From Pseudomonas sp. gcc21 (GTDB lineage: Bacteria; Pseudomonadota; Gammaproteobacteria; Pseudomonadales; Pseudomonadaceae): DNA of 64,000 nt. Shown here one piece after another: positions 18,604-26,717 of the stretch (position 1 is its first letter; every line of letters starts with the position of its first letter). A program made the position numbers and the translations under genes. The notes beneath the pieces were generated by a model that saw only the letters and a program-made list of their open reading frames with translations, was not told the origin of the DNA and ran no database searches. The stretch is from the NCBI RefSeq assembly GCF_012844345.1, contig NZ_CP051625.1:744001-808000 (forward strand), given 5' to 3'.

Positions 18604-20784
18604 TCAGAAACTCAGTTGGGCGCTGAGATAGTAATGGCTTGGGCTGGCGAATTGATTCTCGGACCAGGTCAGGCCTTCGTCATCCAGCCTGTACTGCCAG
18701 GTCAACGCCAGATCCAGACTGCTGCTGCGGGTCAGCTCCAGTCGCTTTCCGGCCCGGGAGTCTACACGCTCGAAGCGCCGTTCGTTGAGCATATCGGCGC
18801 CGTAATAGATTAGGCTGCTGTCAAAGCCGCCAGGCCATTGCCGCAGCCACGCCACCGAGCCGCTGTTGCGCGGGGTCAGGCGCCGATCCAGTTTATGTGC
18901 CGCGGTAAAATCGATGTAGGCGTAGGTCAACCGAAGACGATCGGTTCGCGTTGCCTGCCAATCCAGTTGTCCCTCAGCGCCGGTAAAGCGTACGAACCCT
19001 GCGTTGCTCGGGACAAAGTTCTTCAGTTGCAGAGGTTCGCTCATCATATCGTCGATTTCCTCATGGAAAGCGCGGAAATCCATCGATAGAGCGAGTCGGT
19101 GGCTGTAACCGTTATAGCCGAGCTCAGCCGATCGCATGTGCTCCTGCTTCAGGTTTCCGGGTCCTTTCGCATGGGCATAGTAGGTTCGGCTGAGGGTTGG
19201 AGCCCCGCTCATGTTGGTCGGACGATAGGTCCAGGATGCGTGGTTCTCGTACATGTCCGGAGTACGTATCGCTTCCGAGTACACAGCCCGCAAGCTATGG
19301 CTCGGGCGGAGGAGATAGTGCACGGCCAGGCGCGGGGAGAATGAATAGCCGGTCAGCTCGCTGTCCTCAGCCATGCCGGCAGCGTGCAACAACCATCGGT
19401 TGTGGGGCCTGTATTCAATGTTGGCGAAAAGCTGGAGCGTCCGGTTGTCCACGACGCCGTTAAAAATGGTGTCTGAGCGGACCCGGTCATAACGCAGATT
19501 CGAGCCGAACACTGTGCGCAGCTGCTCGGTAAGCTGCAGGGTGTCCTGCAACTCAACCTCATAGCGCGTCTCCCTCATCGTATGGTTGATATCCCAGCAG
19601 ACCGGGCCGGTGTCGAGTGACGCGTCATGCTGGGCGATGACCTTTTCGGCGAGAGGGAAGAGCGCTGCCTTATCACCGGGAAATAATGCCTGCAAGGCTT
19701 CGGCATCATCCAGCTTGCCACGGAAATATTTGTTCAGATGCCGCGCCAGTTGCGGATCCGCCTGATAAATCGTTTTCAGGTCAGGTGAGAATACAACCGG
19801 CGAGTCGCAGGCGCGCCATTGGCGTAGCCGTTCCATATGCTGGATGGAGGTACTCGCCTGCAAATTGTGGGTGGAGGAAATATCATTGCTCCAGCGCGCC
19901 GAGGCGAACCAGTTGCGATCGCGAGAATCCGAAGAAGGCGCATGCTCGCTGATCAGACGTTCGAAGGCAGAACCTTCCGCGCCGGGATAATCGGGGTTGC
20001 CGGGCGCCATGGCTTCGTAATCATAGTCAGCCTGACGGGAGCCGTCCGCAGCGCCCAGTTGCCACGCCAGCGTCTGGCTTGAATCGATATCCGTGGTGCC
20101 GGACAGCGTAAAAGCATCGCTGCGCTGGCTGTCGCGAGTGGACTCGCCATCTTCGTTGTGGTCAAACCCGTTATCGCGTCTTCCGGTGATGCTCAGTCGC
20201 ATATGGGTCTCGCCTGCTTTGAAGCCATGGCTGCCGTAGCGGTCATCGACGCCCCGGGTGCCGCGGGTTACTTTCAGGCGTGTACCCAGGCTGCCGGCCG
20301 GATCACGGGAAACAATGTTGATCACACCCATCAGGGCGTTCGCCCCGTAGGCCGCAGTGTTCGGCCCGCGAAATACTTCGATACGTTCGATGTCATCCAT
20401 TGCCAGCGAAAGTCCGGACCAGTCGATCGTGGCAAATCCGGGGCGGTAAATCGAACGGCCGTCCACCAGCACCTGCAGGCGGCGGGCTTCGCTTACATTG
20501 GTGCCATGGTAGTTGACGTTGACGGTGTTGCCCGAGTGGTAGCCAACCAGCATGCCCGGCACCAGTCTGAGCAGTTCGGGCACGTCCCGTGCGCCGCTTG
20601 CGCGAATCAATTCCCGGTCAATGACCGTCATGCTGCCAGGGACGTCAGCGGGCGCTTGCCTGAGCCGCGTAGCGCTGAGCACCGTCGGCAGCTCGGGGCT
20701 ACCGAGCGGGCTGCTTTCCCTGGCTTGAACCGCACCGGTCATCACTATCGTCAATAAAACGACCAGACTACGAGTTTCGATCAT
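18604..20784 (-). CDS. TonB-dependent outer-membrane receptor
   Basis: A 726-residue receptor with a signal peptide (MIETRSLVVLLTIVMTGAVQA), a plug domain with VLSATRLRQAPADVPGSM, ELLRLVPGM and the RIEVFRGPNTAAYG segment, and a beta-barrel ending in the aromatic terminal strand YLSAQLSF. Such receptors import siderophores, cobalamin, sugars or other scarce ligands using TonB energy. The plug resembles the vitamin B12/colicin-receptor subgroup in general form; the ligand is unknown. The frame is open further upstream, but 20784 gives the proper signal peptide. It heads an operon with the binding protein (91-nt gap) and the hybrid kinase. No tonB-exbB-exbD genes are near. Confidence 0.88.
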   Translation of the reverse strand: MIETRSLVVLLTIVMTGAVQARESSPLGSPELPTVLSATRLRQAPADVPGSMTVIDRELIRASGARDVPELLRLVPGMLVGYHSGNTVNVNYHGTNVSEARRLQVLVDGRSIYRPGFATIDWSGLSLAMDDIERIEVFRGPNTAAYGANALMGVINIVSRDPAGSLGTRLKVTRGTRGVDDRYGSHGFKAGETHMRLSITGRRDNGFDHNEDGESTRDSQRSDAFTLSGTTDIDSSQTLAWQLGAADGSRQADYDYEAMAPGNPDYPGAEGSAFERLISEHAPSSDSRDRNWFASARWSNDISSTHNLQASTSIQHMERLRQWRACDSPVVFSPDLKTIYQADPQLARHLNKYFRGKLDDAEALQALFPGDKAALFPLAEKVIAQHDASLDTGPVCWDINHTMRETRYEVELQDTLQLTEQLRTVFGSNLRYDRVRSDTIFNGVVDNRTLQLFANIEYRPHNRWLLHAAGMAEDSELTGYSFSPRLAVHYLLRPSHSLRAVYSEAIRTPDMYENHASWTYRPTNMSGAPTLSRTYYAHAKGPGNLKQEHMRSAELGYNGYSHRLALSMDFRAFHEEIDDMMSEPLQLKNFVPSNAGFVRFTGAEGQLDWQATRTDRLRLTYAYIDFTAAHKLDRRLTPRNSGSVAWLRQWPGGFDSSLIYYGADMLNERRFERVDSRAGKRLELTRSSSLDLALTWQYRLDDEGLTWSENQFASPSHYYLSAQLSF

Positions 20785-20913
20785 GTCCTGAGCTGTCCTG
20801 GCTGTTTGAGGCGGCGCCATCATAGCGGCGAGAACAGGTTTTGCCACTCCCGCATCGCTGTTATCGTGCTGTGAACTTATAATGCCGTTTGTCATTTGAA
20901 CAAAGGATCTTGC

Positions 20914-21954
20914 ATGACTGAGCAAAAACAGCCGGTTTGCGTTCTGGGTGGGGGCAGTTTCGGGACCACTCTGGCCAATCTGATGGCCTCGCATGGGGTG
21001 CAAGTGACCTTATGGTTACGTGATCAGACCGTCGCGGACGAGATCAACCGCGAGCACCGCAACAGCCGATACCTGCCGGACATAGCGCTGGATCCGCGCC
21101 TGATTGTCACGACCGATCTGCATGCCGCATTAGCGTCAGCCAAGTTGATATTTCTGGCTATTCCCAGCGGAGCCTTTCGCAATGTGTTGCAGCAGATCGG
21201 GCCCGATCTGGCAGGCAAGGGCGTCGTCAGCACCACCAAGGGCATAGAGCATCCTGGCTTTCTGCTGATGAGTCAGATAGTTGAAGCCGAGGCGCCGGGC
21301 GCCCGGGTTGGCGTACTGTCGGGGCCTAACCTGGCCCGCGAAATGGCCGCTGGCGCGCTGACTGCCACTGTGATTGCCTGCCGGGACGAGACGTTGTGCA
21401 GTGAGGTTCAGGCGGTACTGGGCAGCAAGAGTGTCCGGGTGTATGCAAGCCAGGACCGTTTTGGTGTGGAGCTCGGCGGTGCGTTGAAGAACGTCTACGC
21501 CATCATCTCCGGTATGGCAGCAGCGATGGGCGTCGGGGAAAACACCAAGAGCATGCTGGTCACGCGGGCGCTGGCGGAAATGACCCGGTTTGCGGTCAGC
21601 ATGGGCGCCAATCCCATGACCTTTCTCGGTCTCGCCGGAATCGGCGACCTGATGGTTACCTGCATGTCGCCGCAATCACGAAACTTTCAGGTTGGCTTTG
21701 CGCTCGGAAAAGGCCAGACGCTCGAAGACAGCGTGGCGCAACTGGGGCAAGTTGCTGAAGGGGTGAACACGCTTCGTGTGCTCAAGCAGAAGTCCGACGA
21801 AGAGGGCATCTATATGCCCCTGGTTGCCGGACTGCACGCTATCTTGTTTGAAGGTCAGCCGTTGGCTGATGTGATCGGTCGGCTTATGTCAGCTTCTCAG
21901 AAAGACGACGTTGAATTCTCCTCCTATGTTAATACCGGGAACGCCACGCTATGA
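20914..21954 (+). CDS. gpsA: Glycerol-3-phosphate dehydrogenase [NAD(P)+]
   Basis: GpsA reduces dihydroxyacetone phosphate to sn-glycerol 3-phosphate for phospholipid synthesis. The 346-residue protein shows the nucleotide-binding [14 protein letters not shown], the STTKGIEH segment, [12 protein letters not shown] and the catalytic lysine in [10 protein letters not shown]. The ATG at 20914 has AAAGGA upstream at good spacing. A TATAAT at 20878-20883 is a plausible -10 box, but no clear -35 is present. It overlaps the next gene by ATGA, forming a translationally coupled gpsA-DUF4389-sixA operon, as in other pseudomonads. Confidence 0.96.
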   Translation: MTEQKQPVCVLGGGSFGTTLANLMASHGVQVTLWLRDQTVADEINREHRNSRYLPDIALDPRLIVTTDLHAALASAKLIFLAIPSGAFRNVLQQIGPDLAGKGVVSTTKGIEHPGFLLMSQIVEAEAPGARVGVLSGPNLAREMAAGALTATVIACRDETLCSEVQAVLGSKSVRVYASQDRFGVELGGALKNVYAIISGMAAAMGVGENTKSMLVTRALAEMTRFAVSMGANPMTFLGLAGIGDLMVTCMSPQSRNFQVGFALGKGQTLEDSVAQLGQVAEGVNTLRVLKQKSDEEGIYMPLVAGLHAILFEGQPLADVIGRLMSASQKDDVEFSSYVNTGNATL

Positions 21955-22346
21955 AGCATGCCAAGACAGCCATTACCTCTGCCGATTTCTGGCTGCGCCT
22001 CCTCTATATCCTATTGTTTGCGCTCGCGTGGCAGATCACCGAGCTGCTGCTTGTCGTGGTAGTGGTGCTACAGATCGGCTCGCAGCTACTCAACGGCTCC
22101 TATGAGCCACGGCTGACCGGATTCGGAAATAGCCTGTCGCAGTATGCCTGGCAGATCGGCCGTTTTGCGACCGGCGCGACTGAGCAGAAGCCGTGGCCGT
22201 TCATGGAGTGGCCGGACCCCCAGGCTGAATGGCGCGTCAGCCGTGTTCAGCCGGTCTCTGCAGCCAGTGCAGCCAGTGCATCAGCTGCCGACGCGGGCTC
22301 TGAAGCGTCCGGCGACTCGTCCACTGGCCCCGTACAGCCATCATGA
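21951..22346 (+). CDS. DUF4389-family membrane protein
   Basis: A 131-residue protein with one long hydrophobic region (about residues 14-42, rich in Leu and Val), followed by a conserved amphipathic part with [21 protein letters not shown] and a low-complexity Ala/Ser tail. This is the pattern of DUF4389, a family of unknown function. It overlaps gpsA and sixA by 4 nt each (ATGA), so expression is tied to both. A membrane role linked to lipid supply is only a guess from context. Confidence 0.8.
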   Translation: MKHAKTAITSADFWLRLLYILLFALAWQITELLLVVVVVLQIGSQLLNGSYEPRLTGFGNSLSQYAWQIGRFATGATEQKPWPFMEWPDPQAEWRVSRVQPVSAASAASASAADAGSEASGDSSTGPVQPS

Positions 22347-22786
22347 GGCTCTGGATACTTCGTCATGGTCAGGCCGAGGCGCAGGCGCCTACCGATGCTC
22401 TTCGTGAGCTGACCGAGGCAGGCCGGCAAGAGGTTCGTGCAGTCATGTCCCGTCTGGCCGGTGAGCCGCTTGAGGCTGTGCTTGCCAGCCCGCTGGTGCG
22501 CGCACAGCAAACCGCTGAACTGGCCTGCCAGATAACCGGCTATAGCGGCAAAATCAGCACCGTCGACTGGTTGGTACCTGAAACTGATCCGCGCATTGTA
22601 ATCCGCCAGCTGGAACAGCAAACCGAGCAGAATCTGCTGCTGGTAAGTCATCAGCCTTTGGTCAGTCAGTTGATAAGCCTGCTGGTGGAGGGGCATCGAC
22701 GCGGTCACTACCCGATGCCTACCGCAGGACTGGTCTGCCTTGATCTGGAGTACGTGGCGGCCGGTCTGGCGCAACGGGTCAAATGA
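22343..22786 (+). CDS. sixA: Phosphohistidine phosphatase SixA
   Basis: A 147-residue histidine-phosphatase-superfamily protein. The catalytic RHG motif is in [13 protein letters not shown], the second arginine in ASPLVRAQQTAE and the second histidine in LLLVSHQPLV. SixA proteins remove phosphate from phosphohistidine on Hpt domains or on nitrogen-PTS proteins. Its position in a phospholipid-precursor operon is conserved in pseudomonads. A hybrid kinase that needs an Hpt partner is encoded nearby, but a link is speculative. Confidence 0.88.
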   Translation: MRLWILRHGQAEAQAPTDALRELTEAGRQEVRAVMSRLAGEPLEAVLASPLVRAQQTAELACQITGYSGKISTVDWLVPETDPRIVIRQLEQQTEQNLLLVSHQPLVSQLISLLVEGHRRGHYPMPTAGLVCLDLEYVAAGLAQRVK

Positions 22787-22948
22787 TCTGACATTCATCT
22801 GCAGAATCAGCGCGCTTGCCGCTGTTCTGCGCTTGTTTGCCCTTTTTGAGCATGGGATAGTGAGGTCCGAAACGCTTGGTCGGGTGATGCCATTCCTTGC
22901 TCATTCAGCACCTAGCGGTAATAACAAAAAGTCCACGAGGCCCAGCAA

Positions 22949-24634
22949 ATGCCAGATCAGGTAAAACTGGCTGTTTCGTCCGCTCTCGAAAGCTTCTTTG
23001 AGCGGGAGCAGGCGCATCCGGACAAGATCTATCTGGTTCAGCCCCACGCGGACGCGAGCGTCGAGGAATTCACCTGGGCTCAGGTGGGCGATCAGGCCCG
23101 GCGGATCGCGGCTTATCTACGCTCGCTTGAGCTGGACTCCGGCAGCCATATTGCGCTTTTCTCGAAAAATTGCGCGCACTGGATAATAGCCGACCTGGCG
23201 ATCTGGATGGCCGGGCATGTCAGTGTGCCGATCTATCCGACGCTGGACAGCGATTCGGTGCGCCAGATACTGGAGCACGCCGAGTGTCGGGCGGCTTTCA
23301 TCGGCAAGCTGGACAGCTGGCAGAGCGTACGACCCAGCGTATACCCGGATATTCCCTGGCTCGCGCTGCCATTGGCGCCAGACAATGACGATTCGCTGTC
23401 CTGGCAGGGCCTGCTGAATAGCAACGAGCCGCTGACCGGAAACAGCCTGCCAGATCCTGCCGCCGTCGCGACGCTGGTTTATACCGCAGGCACATCGGGC
23501 CCGCCCAAGGGCGTGATGCTCAGCTTCAGCGCCATGTATCACGCGGCGAACAACTGGCTGCGTCTGTTCGTAATCAACGACACCGATCGGCTGCTGTCAT
23601 ACCTGCCGCTCAGCAATGTAGCGGAGCGGCAATTCGTCCAGATTGCTTCGCTGCTTGGTGGCGAGACGATTTATTTTGTGCATGGCTCCGACACCTTCGT
23701 GCGCGACATGCGCCGCGCCCGCCCAACGGTGTTTTTCGGTGTGCCGCGGCTCTGGTCCAAGCTGCGGCAGAGCGTATATCGCCGGGTTCCGGCGATTGTG
23801 CTGGATCCTCTACTGAAGATACCCCTGCTTCGCCGGATTCCTGCCCGCATGGTGTTGACGGCGTTAGGCCTCAACCATATCCGTTACGCCGTCAGCGGCG
23901 GAGCGCCTCCAGAGGATGACATGCTGCGCTGGTTTCAGCGTCTTGGCATGAACCTCGTCGAAATTTACGGCATGACCGAAAACTGCGGTTATTCCCACCT
24001 TGGCAGACCTCAGCGATTCAAATCAGGTTGGGTCGGCTTGCCGAACCCGGGCGTCGAATGCCGGCTCGCGGAGGATGGTGAGCTCCTGCTGCGCAGCCGG
24101 GCGAATATGCTGGGCTATTTCAAGGATCCTGACGGGACCGCGCGGATGCTCGATCAGGATGGCTTTCTGCACACCGGTGATCTCGGCGAGGTCGACAAGG
24201 AAGGGTTTCTGCGGGTCATCGGCCGCGCCCGGGATGTATTCACTACCCGCGCCGGGAAGGTAATCCGGCCCGGGCCGATCGAGCGGCTGCTGGATGCCAG
24301 TACGCTGATCGAGCAATCCTGCGTACTGGGCGAGAACCTGCCGCAGCCGATAGCGCTGGTGCAGTTGCACGAGGCTGAATCAGCCACTCAGGAGCCAACT
24401 ATTGAGGAGCGCCTCTCGCGCATCCTCAATGACACCAACAAGCGTCTGCCGCAGCATCAGCAGCTCGCCTGCCTGGTCGTGATGCGTGATAAATGGAACG
24501 TGAATAACGGTTTTATCACTCCGACGCTAAAGCTCAAGCGGCATGTGGTTGCAGCTACCTATCAGGACCAGCTCGAGATGTGGTCGGTCAGCGGCAAGCG
24601 AGTGCTATGGCAGGAGACGCCCGCATCGGACTGA
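22949..24634 (+). CDS. AMP-dependent acyl ligase, long-chain acyl-CoA synthetase-like
   Basis: The 561-residue protein has the adenylation P-loop VYTAGTSGPPKGVM, a SYLPLSNVAERQF segment typical of long-chain acyl-CoA synthetases, YGMTENCGYSHL and HTGDLGEVDKEGF. The region after the hinge reads ARDVFTTRAGKVIRPGPIE, with GK instead of the usual SGGENV/SNGKNI-type hinge, yet a C-terminal LKLKRH remains. The likely reaction is fatty-acid activation to acyl-CoA. The ligase near fabA is a different subfamily. It lies 162 bp after sixA, with no clear terminator, so it may have its own promoter. Confidence 0.82.
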   Translation: MPDQVKLAVSSALESFFEREQAHPDKIYLVQPHADASVEEFTWAQVGDQARRIAAYLRSLELDSGSHIALFSKNCAHWIIADLAIWMAGHVSVPIYPTLDSDSVRQILEHAECRAAFIGKLDSWQSVRPSVYPDIPWLALPLAPDNDDSLSWQGLLNSNEPLTGNSLPDPAAVATLVYTAGTSGPPKGVMLSFSAMYHAANNWLRLFVINDTDRLLSYLPLSNVAERQFVQIASLLGGETIYFVHGSDTFVRDMRRARPTVFFGVPRLWSKLRQSVYRRVPAIVLDPLLKIPLLRRIPARMVLTALGLNHIRYAVSGGAPPEDDMLRWFQRLGMNLVEIYGMTENCGYSHLGRPQRFKSGWVGLPNPGVECRLAEDGELLLRSRANMLGYFKDPDGTARMLDQDGFLHTGDLGEVDKEGFLRVIGRARDVFTTRAGKVIRPGPIERLLDASTLIEQSCVLGENLPQPIALVQLHEAESATQEPTIEERLSRILNDTNKRLPQHQQLACLVVMRDKWNVNNGFITPTLKLKRHVVAATYQDQLEMWSVSGKRVLWQETPASD

Positions 24635-24740
24635 TGGTTGAGCGATACCCGGTCGCCCGTGTTGCGTTCCATGCGCGCGACGCTGGGTCCACCGTATTCG
24701 ATGTATAGATTTTTCTACCTTTTTCAGGATCCCAGGATTT

Positions 24741-25604
24741 ATGGAACACGCGAGTCACGAAGTCCGCTTTACTCTGCCTTCTATCGAAGTTGCCGCAAAA
24801 GTGTGGGGCAAGCCTGACGGGCTGCCGGTCATAGGGCTGCACGGTTGGCTGGATAACGCTGCCACCTTCGACCTTATCGCACCGGATCTCGACGGAGTGT
24901 ATCTGGTTGCGCTGGATCTGCCGGGTCACGGTCTTTCCGGTCACCTGCCTGCCGGCGGCTACAGTCTGTGGCAGCAAGCCGCTACGGTGTTACAGGTCGT
25001 CGAAAGCATGGGATGGGACAGGTTCGCGCTGCTCGGGCATTCAATGGGCGCGATTATCAGCAGCATACTGTCTGCCAGCGTCCCCGATCGCATCCTGGGC
25101 GCTGCGCTGATAGACGGACTGATGCCGATCACCTCCAACGCGGATGACACGCCGGCGCAAATGGCGCGCTTTCTCGAAGCCAGTCTGGCCACCAGCAAGA
25201 AGCGCAAGCCGGTTTACGTTTCGCCGGAGAAGGCAACTACCGCCCGTATTCTCGGCGGCAGCATGCCCTTGTCACGTGCCGCTGCCAGCTGTCTGGTTGA
25301 GCGCGGGCTGATGCCGGAGCAGGGCGGCTGGACATGGCGAACCGATCCGCAATTGATGTTGCCTTCGGCGCTTCGCTTCACACCTAAGCAGGCCGTTGCG
25401 ATAGTTGAAGCAATACGCACGCCCACCTGCCTGGTTGTCGCCAGTGAAGGCATTTTCTCAAGGCGACCAGAGGCATCAGCACTGCTTGAGCAGTTTCAGA
25501 ATCTGCAGATTCATCGACTTGAAGGCGGACATCACCTGCATCTGGAGCAGGCCGCCCCGGAGGTCGCAACGATTATTGACAGTTTTTTCAAAAGCCTCGC
25601 TTGA
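24741..25604 (+). CDS. Alpha/beta hydrolase
   Basis: A 287-residue cytosolic alpha/beta hydrolase without signal peptide. The oxyanion region is GLHGWLDNAATFD, the nucleophile elbow GHSMGA (serine near residue 99), and a late histidine in EGGHHLHLE; an acid is probably provided near VVASEG. Such enzymes are esterases, lipases or thioesterases; the family cannot be narrowed. Its neighbour upstream is an acyl-CoA ligase, which would fit turnover of acyl esters. AGGAT precedes the ATG. Confidence 0.8.
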   Translation: MEHASHEVRFTLPSIEVAAKVWGKPDGLPVIGLHGWLDNAATFDLIAPDLDGVYLVALDLPGHGLSGHLPAGGYSLWQQAATVLQVVESMGWDRFALLGHSMGAIISSILSASVPDRILGAALIDGLMPITSNADDTPAQMARFLEASLATSKKRKPVYVSPEKATTARILGGSMPLSRAAASCLVERGLMPEQGGWTWRTDPQLMLPSALRFTPKQAVAIVEAIRTPTCLVVASEGIFSRRPEASALLEQFQNLQIHRLEGGHHLHLEQAAPEVATIIDSFFKSLA

Positions 25605-25748
25605 CCGGCTACAAGCGCTGGCCGAGGCTATCAGAAGGTCGGACATTGCTATAGGCTCATGCCACCGCATGACCGGCTGAAGCCTGGTTGGCTTGGCCCC
25701 GTAAACCCCTTGGGAGGCGCGGTAATGCTGCAACGCTGAGGAGAACAA

Positions 25749-26585
25749 ATGCCGTCAAGAAGACGACCGGCTCTGCTGTTGATGGGATTGGCTTTTACCG
25801 TGTTATCCGCCTTTCTGCAGGCTGCTGATGCGATCCCGGATGAATTGATGATTCAGCCTTTTCCCCGTGCCGAAGTTGCCAGAGTGAACGTTGAGGAGAA
25901 CATTGACCATGGCGTAGCCATTGGCAGCGTACGGCGCATCAACAACAAATTGCGGGCCGAGCGCGAAGTACGCACCGTCGGCTCACTCCTGCAGGTCTCC
26001 TGGTTGATCCCTTCGGGGCATGACGCAGATGAGGCTTTCGCCCATGCAACCCAGCAGCTGCTGGATAACGACACGACCATGCTGTACTTCTGCGAGGGTC
26101 GCGAGTGCGGAAGCAGCAGTACCTGGGCGAGTCAGGTCATCGGTTTCTCTCGCTTATATGGTCCCGATGATAACCAGGCGTATCTGGCGATGCGTGTTGA
26201 TGAGAAGCCTCAGCGATTCCTCAGCCTTTATGTGATTACCCGTGGCAACCGCCAGGTCTATTTACATGTTGATCAGTTCACTCCTGACCAGCCGGTTGAA
26301 CGCGCTCTGTATCCAACGCCCGCGACGCTGTTGAAGGTTATCAACAGCGAAGGGCATTTCAATGTACCTGCTGCCGAACTGGAAGACCCCGAAGGGGAGA
26401 CGATGGCGAGTTGGCTGGATCTTCTGAACCGCGCGCTGCGCACTGATACCCGTTTGCGTGTTGTTATACACGGAGCTCAGGCCCCGGCTGTGGTGCAGGG
26501 ACTTGCCGATCGCGGGATTCGTAAGCAGCGGCTGGAGGTCGGCGAAGCAACCCCAGGGGCGGGGATACGTATCGTCAAGATCTAG
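25749..26585 (+). CDS. DUF4892-family exported protein
   Basis: The 278-residue product starts with a signal peptide (cleavage near LQAADA). The FCEGRECGSSSTWAS segment with its two Cys is the hallmark I associate with DUF4892, and the C-terminal VIHGAQAPAVVQGLADRGI looks like an OmpA-like or peptidoglycan-associated fold fragment. The function is unknown; location should be periplasm. GAGGAG lies before the ATG. It converges on the acylase gene, with a strong hairpin between them. Confidence 0.75.
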   Translation: MPSRRRPALLLMGLAFTVLSAFLQAADAIPDELMIQPFPRAEVARVNVEENIDHGVAIGSVRRINNKLRAEREVRTVGSLLQVSWLIPSGHDADEAFAHATQQLLDNDTTMLYFCEGRECGSSSTWASQVIGFSRLYGPDDNQAYLAMRVDEKPQRFLSLYVITRGNRQVYLHVDQFTPDQPVERALYPTPATLLKVINSEGHFNVPAAELEDPEGETMASWLDLLNRALRTDTRLRVVIHGAQAPAVVQGLADRGIRKQRLEVGEATPGAGIRIVKI

Positions 26586-26592
26586 GGCTACT

Positions 26593-26617
26593 CCCGCGCC
26601 TTGTTTCAGGGCGCGGG
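26593..26617. terminator. Bidirectional hairpin between DUF4892 and acylase genes
   Basis: CCCGCGCC and GGCGCGGG form a perfect 8-bp stem around a 9-nt loop, just after the DUF4892 stop and before the convergent acylase stop. T-tracts are weak on both strands. Confidence 0.6.
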
Positions 26618-26717
26618 TTGCAGACAAATCCCGGTTCCCCAGCTGTTGGTGGGCAAACGTGAAACCCTCTCCTGATCTCAGCCGATCCGGCTGGATCCGA
26701 TGTGCAGCAGGCCCGCC

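Noticed and set aside
20785..21003. Extended N-terminus of the TonB-dependent receptor.
   Set aside because: It would put more than 70 residues before a normal signal peptide and overlap the divergent gpsA start.
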